Below, piece after piece: positions 35,428 through 47,840 of a stretch of 64,000 bases of DNA (its first letter is position 1; each line of letters opens with the position of its first letter). Location: contig JACGWO010000004.1 of NCBI GenBank assembly GCA_034509735.1, positions 26,827,395 through 26,891,394 on the forward strand, given 5' to 3'. Position numbers and translations under genes: made by a program. The notes beneath the pieces are model-generated. The model did no database searches, was not told the DNA's origin, and saw only the letters and a program-made list of their open reading frames with translations. The stretch is from Sesamum alatum (taxonomy: Eukaryota; Streptophyta; Magnoliopsida; Lamiales; Pedaliaceae).

Positions 35428-35774
35428 GATCAAATAATCCAATTTTGCGGACATTAACTTAAAATGTTATAAATTTCTAGATGTTATATCATTATTTGCT
35501 AATAATTCAACTTTTTTCTGGAAGATTAATGTTATAATAGTGAAGCAGGGATTGTGCAGTACTTCAAGAGGATAAAAACCAAGGAAGCTTCATATTTTAC
35601 TATAAATCATTTCAGTTATATCATGTATGAAGCTTTTCTATTTATGAGATGTGGTTAAATTCAGTTGGCCTCGTCTATTTTTGTGAATGGAACCAAGCTC
35701 TGGAATTATCAGTGTATGATTTAATAATATCATTTCCCCATTTTTTTGCGTAATGCATTCCAATTTTCTTTCAT
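35428..35774 (-). repeat. Promoter-like repeat at the inner end of the right arm
   Basis: Reverse copy of 13040-13386, cut on its left by the gap. Non-coding. Confidence 0.8.
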
Positions 35775-35789
35775 CCATAGCCCTAAACT

Positions 35790-37362
35790 ATGGAGGCCGA
35801 GATAGAAAGACTAATGGAGGCAGACCACATAAAGGAGATTCAATTCCCCGAATGACTCTCCAACGTGGTGCTCGTCCCCAAACCCAGTGGGAAGTGGAGT
35901 ATGTGTGTAGACTGTCGGGATCTCAATAAGGCTTGCTCGAAGGATTTCTATCCACTCCCTCGCATCGACCAGCTGGTAGACTCCATCTCTGGATGCAAGC
36001 TTTTAAGCATGATGGATGCCTCGCAAGGATACCATCAAATCATGTTAGCCCCAGATGACCATAAAAGGGTTAGGTTCATTACTTCGTCATGGACCTTTTG
36101 CTACGTGGTGATGCCCTACGGCGTAAAAAATGCGGGAGCTACGTACCAATGCTTGGTGGACAAGATATTTTGCCCCCAGTTGGGGAGGAACATGGAGATG
36201 TATGTAGACAATATGCTTGTCAAGAGCAAGAAGGCAAACGATCACATCTCAAATCTAGAAGAAATATTTGCCATCCTCCGGTAGTATTGCTTGAAATTGA
36301 ACCCCTCCAAATGCGCCTTTTAGGTGGGGACGCTTCTTAGGTTTCATGGTGACTGAGAGGGGGATCGAGGCCAACATTAATGGGGTACAACGCCTCACTA
36401 GGAGTATAGCAGCACTCAGCTGGTTCATTGCCAAATCGATAGAAAAAAGCCTACCCTTTTTCAAGGTATTATAGAAGGCTAAGAACTTTGAGTGGGGAAA
36501 AGAATGCCACAAAACTTTTAAAGAGCTTAAGCAATACCTATCTAGCCTTCCGTTGCTGTTAAACCTTTGCCAAGAGACACATTATATGTCTGCTTGGCGG
36601 CCACACCCCAGGTAGTAAGTTCATTCCTCCTTCAGGAGGAGAATGGGCTGCAGACGCCCATCTACTACGTTAGCAAAGTCCTTAACAGAGCGGAAAGAAC
36701 GATATAATCTCCTAGAGAAAATAGCCTTTGCGTTGGTCATAACCGCCCAAAGATTGGGCCCCTACTTCCTGTCTTATCCAATAGGGGTCCGTACCAATCA
36801 CCCCCTCGAACAGGTTCCCAGGAAGCTAGACACATCATGTCGATTAATCAAATGGGCCATCAAGCTCAGTGAGTACGATATCTCGTACCTCCCTAGGACA
36901 GCCATCAGGACTCAGGCACTGGCTAATTTCATCTCGGAAAGCACATCCCCTCCCCCAGACAAGGGGACCTGGCAATTACACGTGGACAAATCCTCTACCG
37001 CCCAGGGAAGTGGTGGGTGGTGGTCTTGACCTCTCCCGAAGGAGTAGATATGGAATTCGCAATCAAGTTCGGATTCAAAGCCTCTAACAATGAGGCCGAG
37101 TACCAGGCCTTGGCCATGGGTATGAGAATGGCCTGGGAAGCTAGGGCGAGGCATGTAGTAGCCTACTTCGACTCCTAGCTCATTGTTAAGCAAATGGAGG
37201 GAGTCTATGAAGCCAATAAGGAAAGTATGAAACAATACGTTCAAAGGATAGAGGAATGGAATGCCAAGTTTGATGCCTTCCAACTCATTCAAATCCCTCG
37301 GCAAGAAAACAACAAAGCCGATTACTTGTCAAAAAGATCTAGCACCATGGATGATTGTTGAA
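35790..37362 (+). pseudogene. Gypsy reverse transcriptase and dual RNase H remnant (right-arm copy)
   Basis: RT at 35865-36284 with the same altered YVDN active site. RNase H follows (LEKIAFALVITAQ from about 36705) and the second RNase H-like domain ends at ADYLSK near 37330. Compared with the left arm there is one extra A at about 36695 (GCGGAAAGAACG against GCGGAAGAACG) and a G-to-A change just before it (AACAGAGCG for AACGGAGCG), so the frame that is open in the left arm is broken here. Confidence 0.88.
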
Positions 37363-37419
37363 CTCAGCGAATAACAATATATCACTTGCCAAAGCCTAGT
37401 CTTCCCCTGGAAGTACAGA

Positions 37420-38398
37420 CCATACTTCCTGGGGGGTCTCGAGACAGCTTGTCTTAGACTGGTTAAAGGAAGGTCGTCTCCTTACTGATCGATGGGAGGC
37501 TGCCCGTTTGAAGAAGCGAGCTGTGTGGTTCCTCCTGGTAGGAGACACCCTATACAAGAAGTCTTTCACACATTCCCTCCTGAGATGCCTATCACACGTC
37601 CTCAAAGAAATCCATGGGTGATGTTGTGGATCGCACGTAGGAGTATTGGGTCTAAGCAACAAGCCTTAAGAGCTAGGTACTTCTTGCCTATGATGAAACA
37701 AGATGTCAGGTCATTAGTTAGACAGTGTAAAAGGTTCCAAAAGCACGCCTCCGTAATACATCAACCCACATTGTCCAATTGCTAGACCCATGTCTTTTTT
37801 CGAATGGAGGATGAATATCGTAGGGCCATTCCCCATGGCTCCTGGGCAACAAATATTCCTGTTTGTAGCTATAGACTACTTCCCGAAGTTGGTGGAATCC
37901 GAGCCCCTCTTCTGCATTACCGAGGGGGAGGTCATAAAGTTCCTATGGAAAAACATTATATATTGCTTTGGATTTCCCCGCAAAATCATCTCGAACAATG
38001 GACGACAATTCTAAGGGAACAAGATACGATACTAGTGCAAGGGGTTGAAAATCAAACAAAGGTTCACCTCTGTGGCTCATCCTCAAGCCAACAGTCAGGT
38101 GGAGGTCACCAATCGCACCCTTCTATAAGGTATCAAGAGAAGGCTCAATAGAGCTAGGGGCAACTGGGTTGAAGAACTCATCAGTGTCCTATAGGCCTAT
38201 AAGACCATGCCTAGAAATTCTTCGGGCGAAAGCCCCTTTTCCCTAGTATACGGGGTTGATGCTGTAATACCACTTGATGTGGGCATGCCTTCCCATCGGA
38301 TAACGTGTTATTCAGAAGACAACAACAATAATCTACTTAATGAGAATCTCGATTTCATCAAGGAGATAGAGAACATGGCCAAAGTGGACGCCAAATGA
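37420..38398 (+). pseudogene. Gypsy integrase remnant (right-arm copy)
   Basis: Same content and lesions as the left copy, including ISNNGRQF at the second catalytic Asp. Core at 37790-38014, C-terminal segment 38207-38398. Confidence 0.85.
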
Positions 38399-38579
38399 GC
38401 ATAATTGTATCAAGTCGGAGAAAATGAACGAGAAGAAAATGTCCACGTATGTGGAACGTTGCTAAGAAACATTTGTATTCAATGCTTTGTATCCCTTTCC
38501 GAATACTTTGTAACCCTGAAAAACGATAATGAAATGTACACCTTTTCTTGTCTACTTGTTGTAGATTCATTACTTGCAT

Positions 38580-39175
38580 TTTATTTAATAAGAGAGGGGA
38601 ATGACCCCTCATGTTTAACGCTTTATTTGGTGAGAGAGGAGGATTACCCCTCACATTTAACACTTTATTTAGCAAAATAAGGGGATGACCCCTCACACTG
38701 ACACTCTGGGAGGGAGATTGCCCCTCACATTGAAAAGAGGAGGATTGCCCCTCACATTGACATCTTATCTAAAAGAGGGGGATTGCCCTCATATTAATAT
38801 TTTATCTAAATGAGGGGGATTTCCCCTCATATTGACACTTTATCTAAAAGAGGAGGATGGCCCCACACGTTAATGTTTCACCTAAAAGAGGAGGATTACC
38901 CCTCACTTAACATCTTATTTATAAGAGGGGGATTGCCCCTCACAGTAATATTTCATCTAAAAGAGGGGGGTGGCCCCTCACGTTAATATTTTTACTTAAA
39001 ACAGGGGGATGGCCCCTCACCTTAATATCTTGTTTGAAAGAGGGGGATTGCCCCTCACGCTAACATTTTATCCAAAAAGAGGGGGGTTGCCCTTCATCTT
39101 GATATTTAGTTCAACACTTTGCTTATAAGATTTTTTGTTTAGTATTTGCTTATAAGAGGGGGATTGGCCCTTACA
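38580..39175 (+). repeat. Stem-loop array (right-arm copy)
   Basis: Reverse complement of 9640-10225; about fifteen GAGGGG-loop-CCCCTC units in AT-rich spacers. Several units differ by single bases from the left copy, mainly outside or in the loop. Confidence 0.85.
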
Positions 39176-39298
39176 TTTGAAATTTAGTTCGAGAAGAAAC
39201 AACTTAATATAATGAATAATGGAGGAACCAAGTTTGATAACATATAAAAATGAACCCTTAAGAAGTTCCCCCAAAATGGCAAAGACCTCCCACAAAGG

Positions 39299-40591
39299 TG
39301 ATCGGTTGTCGAAGCCGTCAAATATAAAGACTGATTCTAAACTGTAGTAGTCGTGGAACCAGGTCGAATCCCAAGGGAATTATTAATTAATTTCTCGATC
39401 TAGATTTAGTAACCAAAAAGGGGGTATGAATTAAGTACTAATTATAAATGAACTAAATTAAAAAAAAGCAAGAGCAAAATAACTGAGAAGAGATTATAGA
39501 TGAAAGAGTCCAATTCAAGGGGGGTTCGTCTCACCAATCGTTATGTTTATCATGGATCGCTAAGGGTTAATTCCATAACCAAGCATTCAACTCTGGAATT
39601 CATTAGGATAGCCGTAACAAATTCCTGTTTTCCTATCGTAGTGGATTTGACTCAAGCATCTAAATCCAAACTTACTATATCAAGACTGGGCACGATAGCG
39701 TTCCATATCTCATCAATAATAGCATTTGCATCAATGAAAACAGTTGAATCTAGATCAAATAACCGAGATATTTGCAATTATCTAACCTAGTTTTCTCGTC
39801 CCTACATTTAAGTCATGCAAAGCACATAATAAATTTGTTTGCTACTCATACCACTCATTCATGACAATTACGGATCACTGAACTCATGGATAGCAATAGA
39901 ATAATTAATATTGAATCGAATTGTCAGATCTATCAATAATAATCATTCCGTTAACAGTAAATCAAGACGAGAAATAATTGGCGAAATCAGATAAATTCAA
40001 GATCTCAAAACATAACAATAGGGTTTAACGTTTTCCTTGAATCGTAATAGAAAAACTAGCTACTAAACATGTTCATAGCTAAACAAAATATTCTAGATGA
40101 AAGCATAAATTTAGAGACAGAGAGAGAACACGATGATCAAAAAGATGGATTTTCTCTGTGTTCTAGTCTCCTTTTTATAGTTGAGAGTCCCCTTCCTATG
40201 CAGCTTCAGCGTTCTCTTTTGTGCCTAATTTTAGAGTCCTCCTTTGTGCCAACTTGGGATTCCTCGCGCAGATCTGGATATTGGTTAAGGCGTGATCACG
40301 CCTTAGAGGTTGTTCAAGTCTGCCCATTCAAAAGTCTCCTTATCTTCCCTCGCAGACTTGGATGTCGGATAGGGCGTGATCACGCCCTGATGCTTGTTCA
40401 AGTCTGCATATTGCTGTTTTGTACTTTGATCACTTTTCTGTCTTTATTTGGGCTTTTTAACTTCTTTTCTTCACAACGGGTGAATCTCGATTCTTCATTC
40501 AAAACTGCATAACTCGGCTAAAAATGTAAAGGAAACCTTTAAAAACCATACGAGTTAAGCATGCATATGAGAGATGAAATGCACCCTATCA
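39299..40591 (-). mobile_element. Solo LTR (right-arm copy)
   Basis: Reverse copy of 8225-9516 with the same CCTTT target duplication (AAAGG on this strand at 39294-39298 and 40592-40596). Confidence 0.85.
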
Positions 40592-40596
40592 AAAGG

Positions 40597-41963
40597 TCCA
40601 AGAGTGTTCCAACCAAGAGAACTTCTGTAGAGCCTCCAAAAAGCCCAACGGGACGCGTCGCGGCGCAACTTGACGCAACGTGATATATGGTGCAACACAC
40701 AGTCAACATGACGCGTCGCGACGCGAGGTGATACAAATGCGACGCATCGCAACGCAATCACAAATAGTCATCAAAGGGGCAAGGTTCCCCTCGCCTCCAT
40801 GGCGGCATACGAGGTTGCAGAGGATAAGGGAGCGAGTAACCACATCTCCCTTCCTTGACGAAAGGCGAGAACGGACTCGCGAATCATGCTTGCAAACACA
40901 CTAAGCCTCTAGAAAAAATTTTACAACTGTGCAGAGGAAGGGTTAGAAGAACGAGTCCTTAACAACTCTCTCAAGGATGAACAAAATATCGAAAAGCCAC
41001 AAGAGAGGAAGTGGCACCAAGATCCCGCAACGCCGGAAGAAACTCTTCGAAGTACGCAAAAAAATTAGGAGTGAAGTGGATGACGCACGACATTGAGGTC
41101 TGAAGCAGGGGGCTTGCGCTATCGAAGGACATCGAGGAGTTTCCAACTTTTTCCTAGCTTTAATTTCTGGAAAAATCTAGCAAATTAGATGAACGTTCTT
41201 GGTGCCCTAAACCAAAATCACTTCGTGATCAAAATCGACCACTTCAGCAAGCACGAGAGGAAGAAGGAGGGATAACAAGACACCCTCAGCCGAAATCCAA
41301 CCGAGGCGGGGGGGGCCACGGCCAGACTCTGGCCGAGGCGTGCACCTCGACCATGCCATGATCCACCATCGACGGACCCCCAGCGATGCCTCATTGGACA
41401 TTTTCTTAAAGTGCGTGACATCCTAAAATTCTTTCGAACTGGCGAATTATTTCTGTTTTTTCCAGATTAACGAATGGTGACTTTTGGAAGTCTAAAAACA
41501 AAAAGTACTGCAAGGAAAGAGATGAAGAGCCATATACTCGAGCCAACTCGTTTCGACATTTTTTCTGAAATGTGGCTGAGACCAAGAAGACAAACCGAAC
41601 AAAGCAAGAGGAAGAAACTCATAATATCCCACCAAGTTTACACATAGAAGAAAGGAATCCCGGCAAGGGAAGGAGTTGAACCAAGAGTAGTTTGAAAAGA
41701 GAAAGAGTCTATATGAAGAAGGGTCCCAAGAAGGAAGGAACCCGTGGCAAAAGTAGAAGATCAAGGAAAAAGACCCCTAGTAGAAGAAGGAACAAGAAGA
41801 AAAAAGAGCTCTAGTAGAAGAGGGATTTGTGCCAAGAGAAATTCCAGAAAAGAAAGACTCTACATCAAAAAGGAAGATTATCAAGAAGAGGAAGCTGAAT
41901 CAAAATCAGATTATTTGTTAGAACTTCCAAATTTCCCGCAAATATTGGGAAGTTGAGGGCTAC
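40597..41963 (+). other. Gypsy 3' region, LTR-proximal part (right-arm copy)
   Basis: Reverse copy of 6851-8219. No recognised coding domain. It ends in the purine-rich AATATTGGGAAGTTGAGGGC just before the LTR. Confidence 0.5.
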
Positions 41964-42317
41964 TGATGGTGCTAGGAAATTAGGATAAGAGAAATTACCG
42001 AAATACCCTCGAGTTGTAAACAAATTCACGATTATGCCATAGCTTAGGAGAAGTTATAGAAGTAGTGGGGTGATGCCAAATTACCAAGGCACCCTCACTA
42101 ATTAAATCTCGGCCGCCGGATGGAAGGCGGTTGAGGGGCAATACTGTATTTTCACCCCCTGTCATTTACTATAAATAGGGGGTGAAATCCTTTGTAAATC
42201 ATCATGTTCATTTTATAGAAATCTATTTTTCTACTATTGGAAGAAATTCGTGTGCCTCGCAACATCATTTCAAGTTATCGTGCTTAGACTAATTAGCTCC
42301 CGAATCTTACACCATCA
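41964..42317 (+). repeat. Gypsy 3' LTR (right-arm copy)
   Basis: 354 bp, TGATGGTG to CACCATCA, with TATA box CTATAAATAGGG at 42170-42180. Confidence 0.85.
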
Positions 42318-42826
42318 TAAAGAATCTAATGTATTGTGGACGTCATGAGCAATAGGATTTAATAGGAAGGAAGCTTTAGAAACGGTCAAGGGAAATTCTT
42401 GTAAGACGTTGTTGAGGCGGCATGAGCCGCAATCTGTCCAGTAGCGTGGACATCAGTTTCAGAAGTTAATTGAATAGATGTCGTCAACACTGTCAAGAGA
42501 AAATCCCTTCCGAGCAAGTGAGTTGGCAAAGGAGAAGGTATATGGAGGGTCACTGTACAATTGCAGGAAATAGCAATATCGTTTCCGAATTTGTAAAAGA
42601 TCATCAAAAAAGCAGCACGCGTGACCAGCGCATATGAGAAACAACCGCGAAAGCTTTTTTTATTTAAATTAAATCTTAAACAAAGAAAGAAAAACTGGAG
42701 AGACTACAAGTTCACCGAGAAATGCACAAAAACAATCGCATGAGAGCACGTGTCCCAACCACAGGAACCATAGTTTTTTATCTTCTTGATAAATCTAAAA
42801 TCTTAAATAAAGAAATAAAAGAAAAA
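42318..42826. other. Sequence between gypsy LTR and MULE (right-arm copy)
   Basis: Reverse copy of 5988-6496; no gene recognised. Confidence 0.4.
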
Positions 42827-44018
42827 TTATAAATTGCATAAAATCCCCTGTATTTTTAAAATTTAGCTAAAAACCTCCGTTGTGTTAAAAATATAGGCAA
42901 AAAAGCACCCTATGTTTTTAAAAATATTGCACACTCTCCCCTTCGTTAGTTATACTTAATGGTGTTAAAATTTGTATTGAATTGCCTGTTATGCCTTTGT
43001 TCTTGTAACCATTGATCTACAAAGATTATGAATGAACGATCCAAATTTCAACTAATTTAAAATATATTTTTCATTTATATATATATATGTGTATATATAT
43101 ACATTATACATATATAACATAATATATATATATATATATTACAGAGGCGGCAGCAACGGCCGCCACGGCCTCGCCGTCCAGTCTGGACGACGACGCCGTC
43201 GCCCGCGTACAAAGGGGGCCAATCGCTGTGGCGAGGGGCCGCGAATGGGGGAGACGGCCCTCGATCTGGGCGACGTCGCCTAGGGGTCGTCGCCCAGATC
43301 TGCGGGCGACATCGCCCGGGGGCCGTCGCACAGCTAGGCGGCGACTGATCAATTAAAAAAATATAATTTTTAATTATTTTAAAAACTAAGTAATAATTTA
43401 GTTTTTTATAGATAGAATCATATAAAATGAATTTAGATTTTTGTTTTAAATATTATTTATAATAAATAATATAATTTAAAAATTTTGATATAATTTGACG
43501 TATTTTGATAAATTATTATTTTCAATAAGTAAATATAATAATAAATTACAATTATAATTCGAATTTAAATATTATTTATAATAAATAATATAACTTAAAA
43601 TTTTTTACATAAGTTTATTTATTTTGATAAATTAATATTTTCTATAAAATAAATATAATTATTTTATATATTTAAACTAAATAATAATTAATTTTAATTA
43701 ATATTGTATCATTATAATTTATCTATTTTTAGTATATTAAATTTTATATTGTGCTTTTTCAAAATTCTAAATGGAGGCAAAATATCAAATAAGGGGGCAA
43801 AACTGACCTTTGCACACTTAAAATAACCCCCAAAATAGCCACAATTGAAGCCCTTTCGCACAACAAGCGAGTGTCAAACACTCTCCGTCAATTTCTGATG
43901 GAGAGGGGTTTTTTTGCTGCATTTTAAACAACACAAAGAGTTTTTTTGCATATAAACATAATACAGAGGGATTTTGCGCTATTTTACCAAAATATACGGG
44001 GTGTTATGCAATTTACCC
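42827..44018. mobile_element. GC-island Mutator-like element (right-arm copy)
   Basis: Reverse copy of 4795-5987, with the AAAGAAAAA target duplication on both sides (42818-42826, 44019-44027) and the GC island at about 43143-43350. One base shorter overall. Confidence 0.8.
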
Positions 44019-44951
44019 AAAGAAAAAGAACAAAGATTCCACGAAGTGCACACGTCATCTACGACAACCATTATTTTTTTTTCTTTTATTAAAATCTGAA
44101 AAAAAAAAAAAACAAAAATGACATTTGTTGTGCGTGAGGCAATTTTCAGAATGCTCGTTCTATATTTTATCATAGTTTATTTATTGTAATTATAATTGTT
44201 ATCCTAGTCTTGAAATTTATAGAAGTTTACCCTAGATTAGTTTAGAGACTAATGTATAAGGAAGACGTGTAGGGCAGTGGAGCACGCGAAAAAGGTGTTT
44301 TTTATATTTGAAAAGTCTATAAAAATTTTGGAGTACTACTCCCAACATTGAAGTTACTGGAATTATAAAGGAAAATTCGAACCGAGACATGGTATCATAT
44401 ATTTTCATTTGGATAGACAGTTAAATTATGGGAAAGGAAACAAGATTTTCAAAAATTAGAAATATATATAGAAAATTTAGGAATCTGTTTAACTCTATTT
44501 CTTAAACTTAGAAATGCCGTCTTGGTTAATTAATGAATTGAATTTATAATATTACTATTTATTGAGAATTATTGTTATAGCCTATTACATATGATTATTA
44601 GTTTCGTCCATTTCAGACCCCTTAGGAAGATAGATCTTCTGCATTTCGGGAATAAATTCTGTCTATATTGGAGAAATATATATATATATTGTGTTCCTTT
44701 GTAATATACAACACACCAAATATTTTTGAAGGATTTTAATTCATTTAATATTAAATACCTTCTTTTATCCAAACATACACAGTGAAATAAAATTTCTAAT
44801 AATTAAATTCCCTGCAATTTTATTATGGGTGTCATGTTTCGTCTTGGCAAACAAACAGGACCTATATAGGTTGAATTGGCTCCACATACATCGTATTTCA
44901 CATGGCTGCCACGCATGTCTCGTGCATGTTTCTTTGCACCATATTTTTTGC

Positions 44952-45831
44952 ACCATTGTGACTAAAAACATGAATGAATCACAACAAATTTTACTATTAT
45001 TGCTGCTACTTATAGTTATTTAGATTAATATATATATTTCCATTGATGCTCTGTAGGAATATTTTTATTCTTTGAATGTATATTCATTAACCAGTATCCA
45101 AACACAAGCAGCTGAATTTGGCTAAACAAATGCGTAACCGAATTCACTGAACGGCCAACAAAAGAGAAAGAGCAAAGTGAAATATATAGCTTAATTGGAC
45201 AGTTCTCTCAGCAAAAATCTCTACCCTTAATTCACTACCTTCTCTGTATGTAGGCTCAGATGTTTGTTTCTCAGTAGAAAAATATAGAAATGTAGCAAAT
45301 TATTAGTAGAACCTGCTCTAAATAAGTCCAACCAATTTCAGATTTTATTCGATCTTGCATTGTAGGTCGTTCCACAAAATCAATAGCTAGACCTTTTATA
45401 GTATTTTCCATCATAAAAAAGTGTTAAAGTTTCTAACAAATCTTTATATACATATAATGACCTTCACTATAATTGTTTACATAGTAAATATGAGGACATA
45501 ATTGATTCTATTTAGTTCAGCATCATACGGCTTTATCAATTTTTAATAATATTGAAATAATTCATCAAGAATCCTTTTATATTTTAAAATCTAAGTTCAG
45601 TGTTTTATCATTAATATATTTTATTAACCCAAGAGATGTATATATATTTATTATCAAAGTTAAGTTTATATAATTACAATATTAATTGATATAAATAGTA
45701 CTATTAACATTATTACATTTATATATAGGGACATCTTAATATCATCAAAAAAATAAAAAGATTTAATATGAATGATGAATCACAATTGTTTCTACTACTT
45801 ATAGTTATTTAGATTAATATATTTTTATGAT
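44952..45831 (-). repeat. Inverted promoter-like repeat beyond the right arm
   Basis: Reads, in reverse and with moderate divergence, as the subtilase 5' flank at 19890-20370: TTGTGACTAAAAACATGAATGAATCACAACAAATTTTACT-type start, then AACCAATTTCAGATTTTATT and GTCGTTCCACAAAATCAA. A second, partial copy starts at 45765 (GAATGATGAATCACAATTG) and is interrupted by CACTA 2. Non-coding. Confidence 0.75.
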
Positions 45832-46319
45832 CATTACAAAAAAATTAATTTATAGGAACTGATTTTGTAATGGCCAAATCATTAATTTGGAATAACTTTT
45901 TGACTTTGTAAAGACTTTTGGAACTGCCAAGGAATTAGTCGCAAATTCATGAGTTACAAAAATTTTGTAACGGCTTAGTTGCCGTTACAATACTTGACCG
46001 GAAGGAGAAAATAAATTTGGACCTGTTTTTGGAACGACCAATATAACTTTATTGTATTTATTTTGGAACGGCTATTGTAATACACACTGTAATGGCTTGG
46101 CTTCGGATTTGCAACGGCCTTTCGCATTATTTTTGTAACGCCTTGCCATTATTTTGTAACGACTTTATTTTGGTATTAGTGATTGCTTTTTTCATAACTT
46201 TTGGAACGGCCTGTGTAACGGTTTTGTGCAACCGTTTTTGTAACTGCATTTGTTACTGTTTTTGCGCCGGGTTTTGTAAGAATCTTATGCACGGTCTTTG
46301 GAACGGCTTTGTAATTCTA

Positions 46320-46555
46320 TGATGTATAGATGTATTCTAAAAGCCTTTATAAAAGCCGGGGGATCAGCTGGAGGCGGTGGAGGAGGCATAAAAGTGGGGT
46401 CCATCCGCCGCATATACTCCTCAAGAGCCGCGACCCGATCATCAAGGTGGGGCGTGGCTGTTGTGGTGACGAGAACGGGGAGGGTCACCGCCGCGGCCAC
46501 GACCACCGCCGCGGCCATGACCTCGTCCTAGAGGAGCCGGACTCCTGATAGTCAT
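46320..46555 (-). pseudogene. Collapsed TNP1-like gene of CACTA 2
   Basis: On the minus strand the start MTIRSPAPLGRGHGRGGGRG resembles the RG-rich first exon of the intact TNP1 gene in CACTA 1. After about 45 codons the sequence switches to a C-terminal-type helix, LDDRVAALEEYMRRMD, followed by a Pro-rich tail, which resembles the last exon. The conserved middle (about 200 codons and four introns) is missing and the two ends are in different frames, so this is an internal-deletion derivative without a working product. Confidence 0.7.
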
Positions 46556-46619
46556 GGATCTACAATTTTTGAAAAATAGCATTAAAGTTCTTATTTTCCA
46601 AAAAATAGCATTAAAATTA

Positions 46620-47285
46620 CTTTCCATTCGAAAAAAAAAGGAAATTTATTCAGTTTTTTTTAATAATTACAGAAAATTATTTTCTAAAATTACAAAAAAA
46701 TTACTTATTTTTTTTAAAAAAATTACACAAAATATCATGTAAAACAGAAAAATTTAAAAAAAAAGGAAATTTATTCAGTTTTTTTTAATAATTACAGAAA
46801 ATTATTTTCTAAAATTATAAAAATTTATTTATTTTTTTAATAAAATTTTCAGAAAATATTATGTAAAATATAAAAATTCGAAAAAAAAAAAAGGAAATCT
46901 ATTCAGTTTTTTTTAATAATTACAGAAAATTGTTTTCTAAAATTACAAAAATTTACTTATTTTCTTAATAAAAATTACAGAAAATATTATGTAAAACAGA
47001 AAAATTCGAAAAAAAAAAGGAAGTTTATTCAGTTTTTTTTAATAGTTACAGAAAATTATTTTCTAAAATTACAAAAATTTACTTGTTTTTTAATAAAAAT
47101 TACAGATATTATGTAAAACAGAAAAATTCGAAAAAAAAATGAAATTTATTCAGTTTTTTTCTAATAATTACATAAAATTATTTTCTAAAATTACAAAAAT
47201 TTACTTATTTTTTTAATAAAAAATACGAAAATATTTTGTAAAATAGAAAAATTCGAAAAAATGAAAAAGAATATTCAGATTTTGT
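46620..47285. repeat. ~120-bp minisatellite in CACTA 2
   Basis: Five to six tandem units of about 115-130 bp, each with GGAAATTTATTCAGTTTTTT, then TAATAATTACAGAAAATTATT, then TTACTTATTTTTTTAATAAA and ending ATGTAAAACAGAAAAATTCG. Confidence 0.85.
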
Positions 47286-47560
47286 TTTAATAATTACCCA
47301 ATACTTCAACATTCCGACAAATATACCCAATACTTCAACATTTCAACATATATACCCAACACTCCAACATTTCAACAAATATAACCAATAATTCAACATT
47401 TGAACAAGTATATCCAATAAATATACTCAATACTTCAACATTCCAACAAATATACCCAATACTTCGACATTCCAACAAATATACCCAACAAAATATACTC
47501 AATACTTCCACATTCCAACAAATATACCCAACAAAAATACCCAAAAAATATACCTAATAA
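47286..47560. repeat. Short tandem repeats CAATACTTCAACATTCCAACAAATATACC
   Basis: About ten degenerate copies of a 25-30 bp unit with the core CAACATTCCAACAAATATAC. Non-coding; open frames on the reverse strand only reflect the repeat. Confidence 0.85.
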
Positions 47561-47589
47561 AAAAAATCAAAAAATTACTTACACCTAAA

Positions 47590-47735
47590 GAGAGGGAAGG
47601 TGGGCGTGGTGGCAGTGGTTTTGGGGGGGGGGGGGGGGGGGGGGGGGTTGGGGGGCGGGCTAGGGCAAATGGGGAGGGAGGAGAGGAAAAATGGGAGGAG
47701 AAAAAACCTAAGTGTGAGATATATACTAAGCCCAA
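47590..47735 (-). other. GC-rich block with a 25-base G run
   Basis: 47623-47647 is 25 consecutive G, followed by TTGGGGGGCGGGC and AGGAGAGGAA. The block sits where CACTA 1 has its GGCGGA-rich, GAGA-rich segment, so it may be the leader exon of the TNP1-type gene. The exact G count is unreliable. Confidence 0.6.
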
Positions 47736-47840
47736 GCCATTCCTAAAGCCGTTGCAAATGTGTTACAAAGTTTGAAAGTCATGCCTAAAGGTATTACAAA
47801 AATAATATTAAAAGTTTTCCAAATATTTAATTATTTTTTA

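Larger units (their letters stand above)
35775..42317 (+). mobile_element. 5'-truncated Ty3/gypsy element, Tat-like (right-arm copy)
   Basis: Same element as at 6497-13039, here on the plus strand: pol remnants 35790-38398, stem-loop array 38580-39175, nested solo LTR 39299-40591, and 3' LTR 41964-42317. The 5' part ends at the same base as in the left copy, so the truncation predates the duplication. Confidence 0.85.
35428..44951 (-). repeat. Right arm of the ~9.52-kb inverted duplication
   Basis: Reverse complement of 3865-13386, 9524 bp against 9522 bp. Differences noticed by eye: RT residues ([22 protein letters not shown]), MPRNSTGES/MPRNSSGES with PVDVG/PLDVG, a one-base insertion at about 36695 that breaks the RNase H frame still open in the left arm, and single changes in the solo LTR. 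Identity looks above 99 percent. The right end (44951) passes directly into promoter-like repeat DNA. Confidence 0.95.

Noticed and set aside
34801..35462. Open frames of 178-217 codons across the N run
   Set aside because: They consist almost entirely of unknown residues from the gap.
39340..39380. tRNA B-box-like GGTCGAATCCC
   Set aside because: It lies inside the solo LTR and no A box or cloverleaf could be drawn around it.
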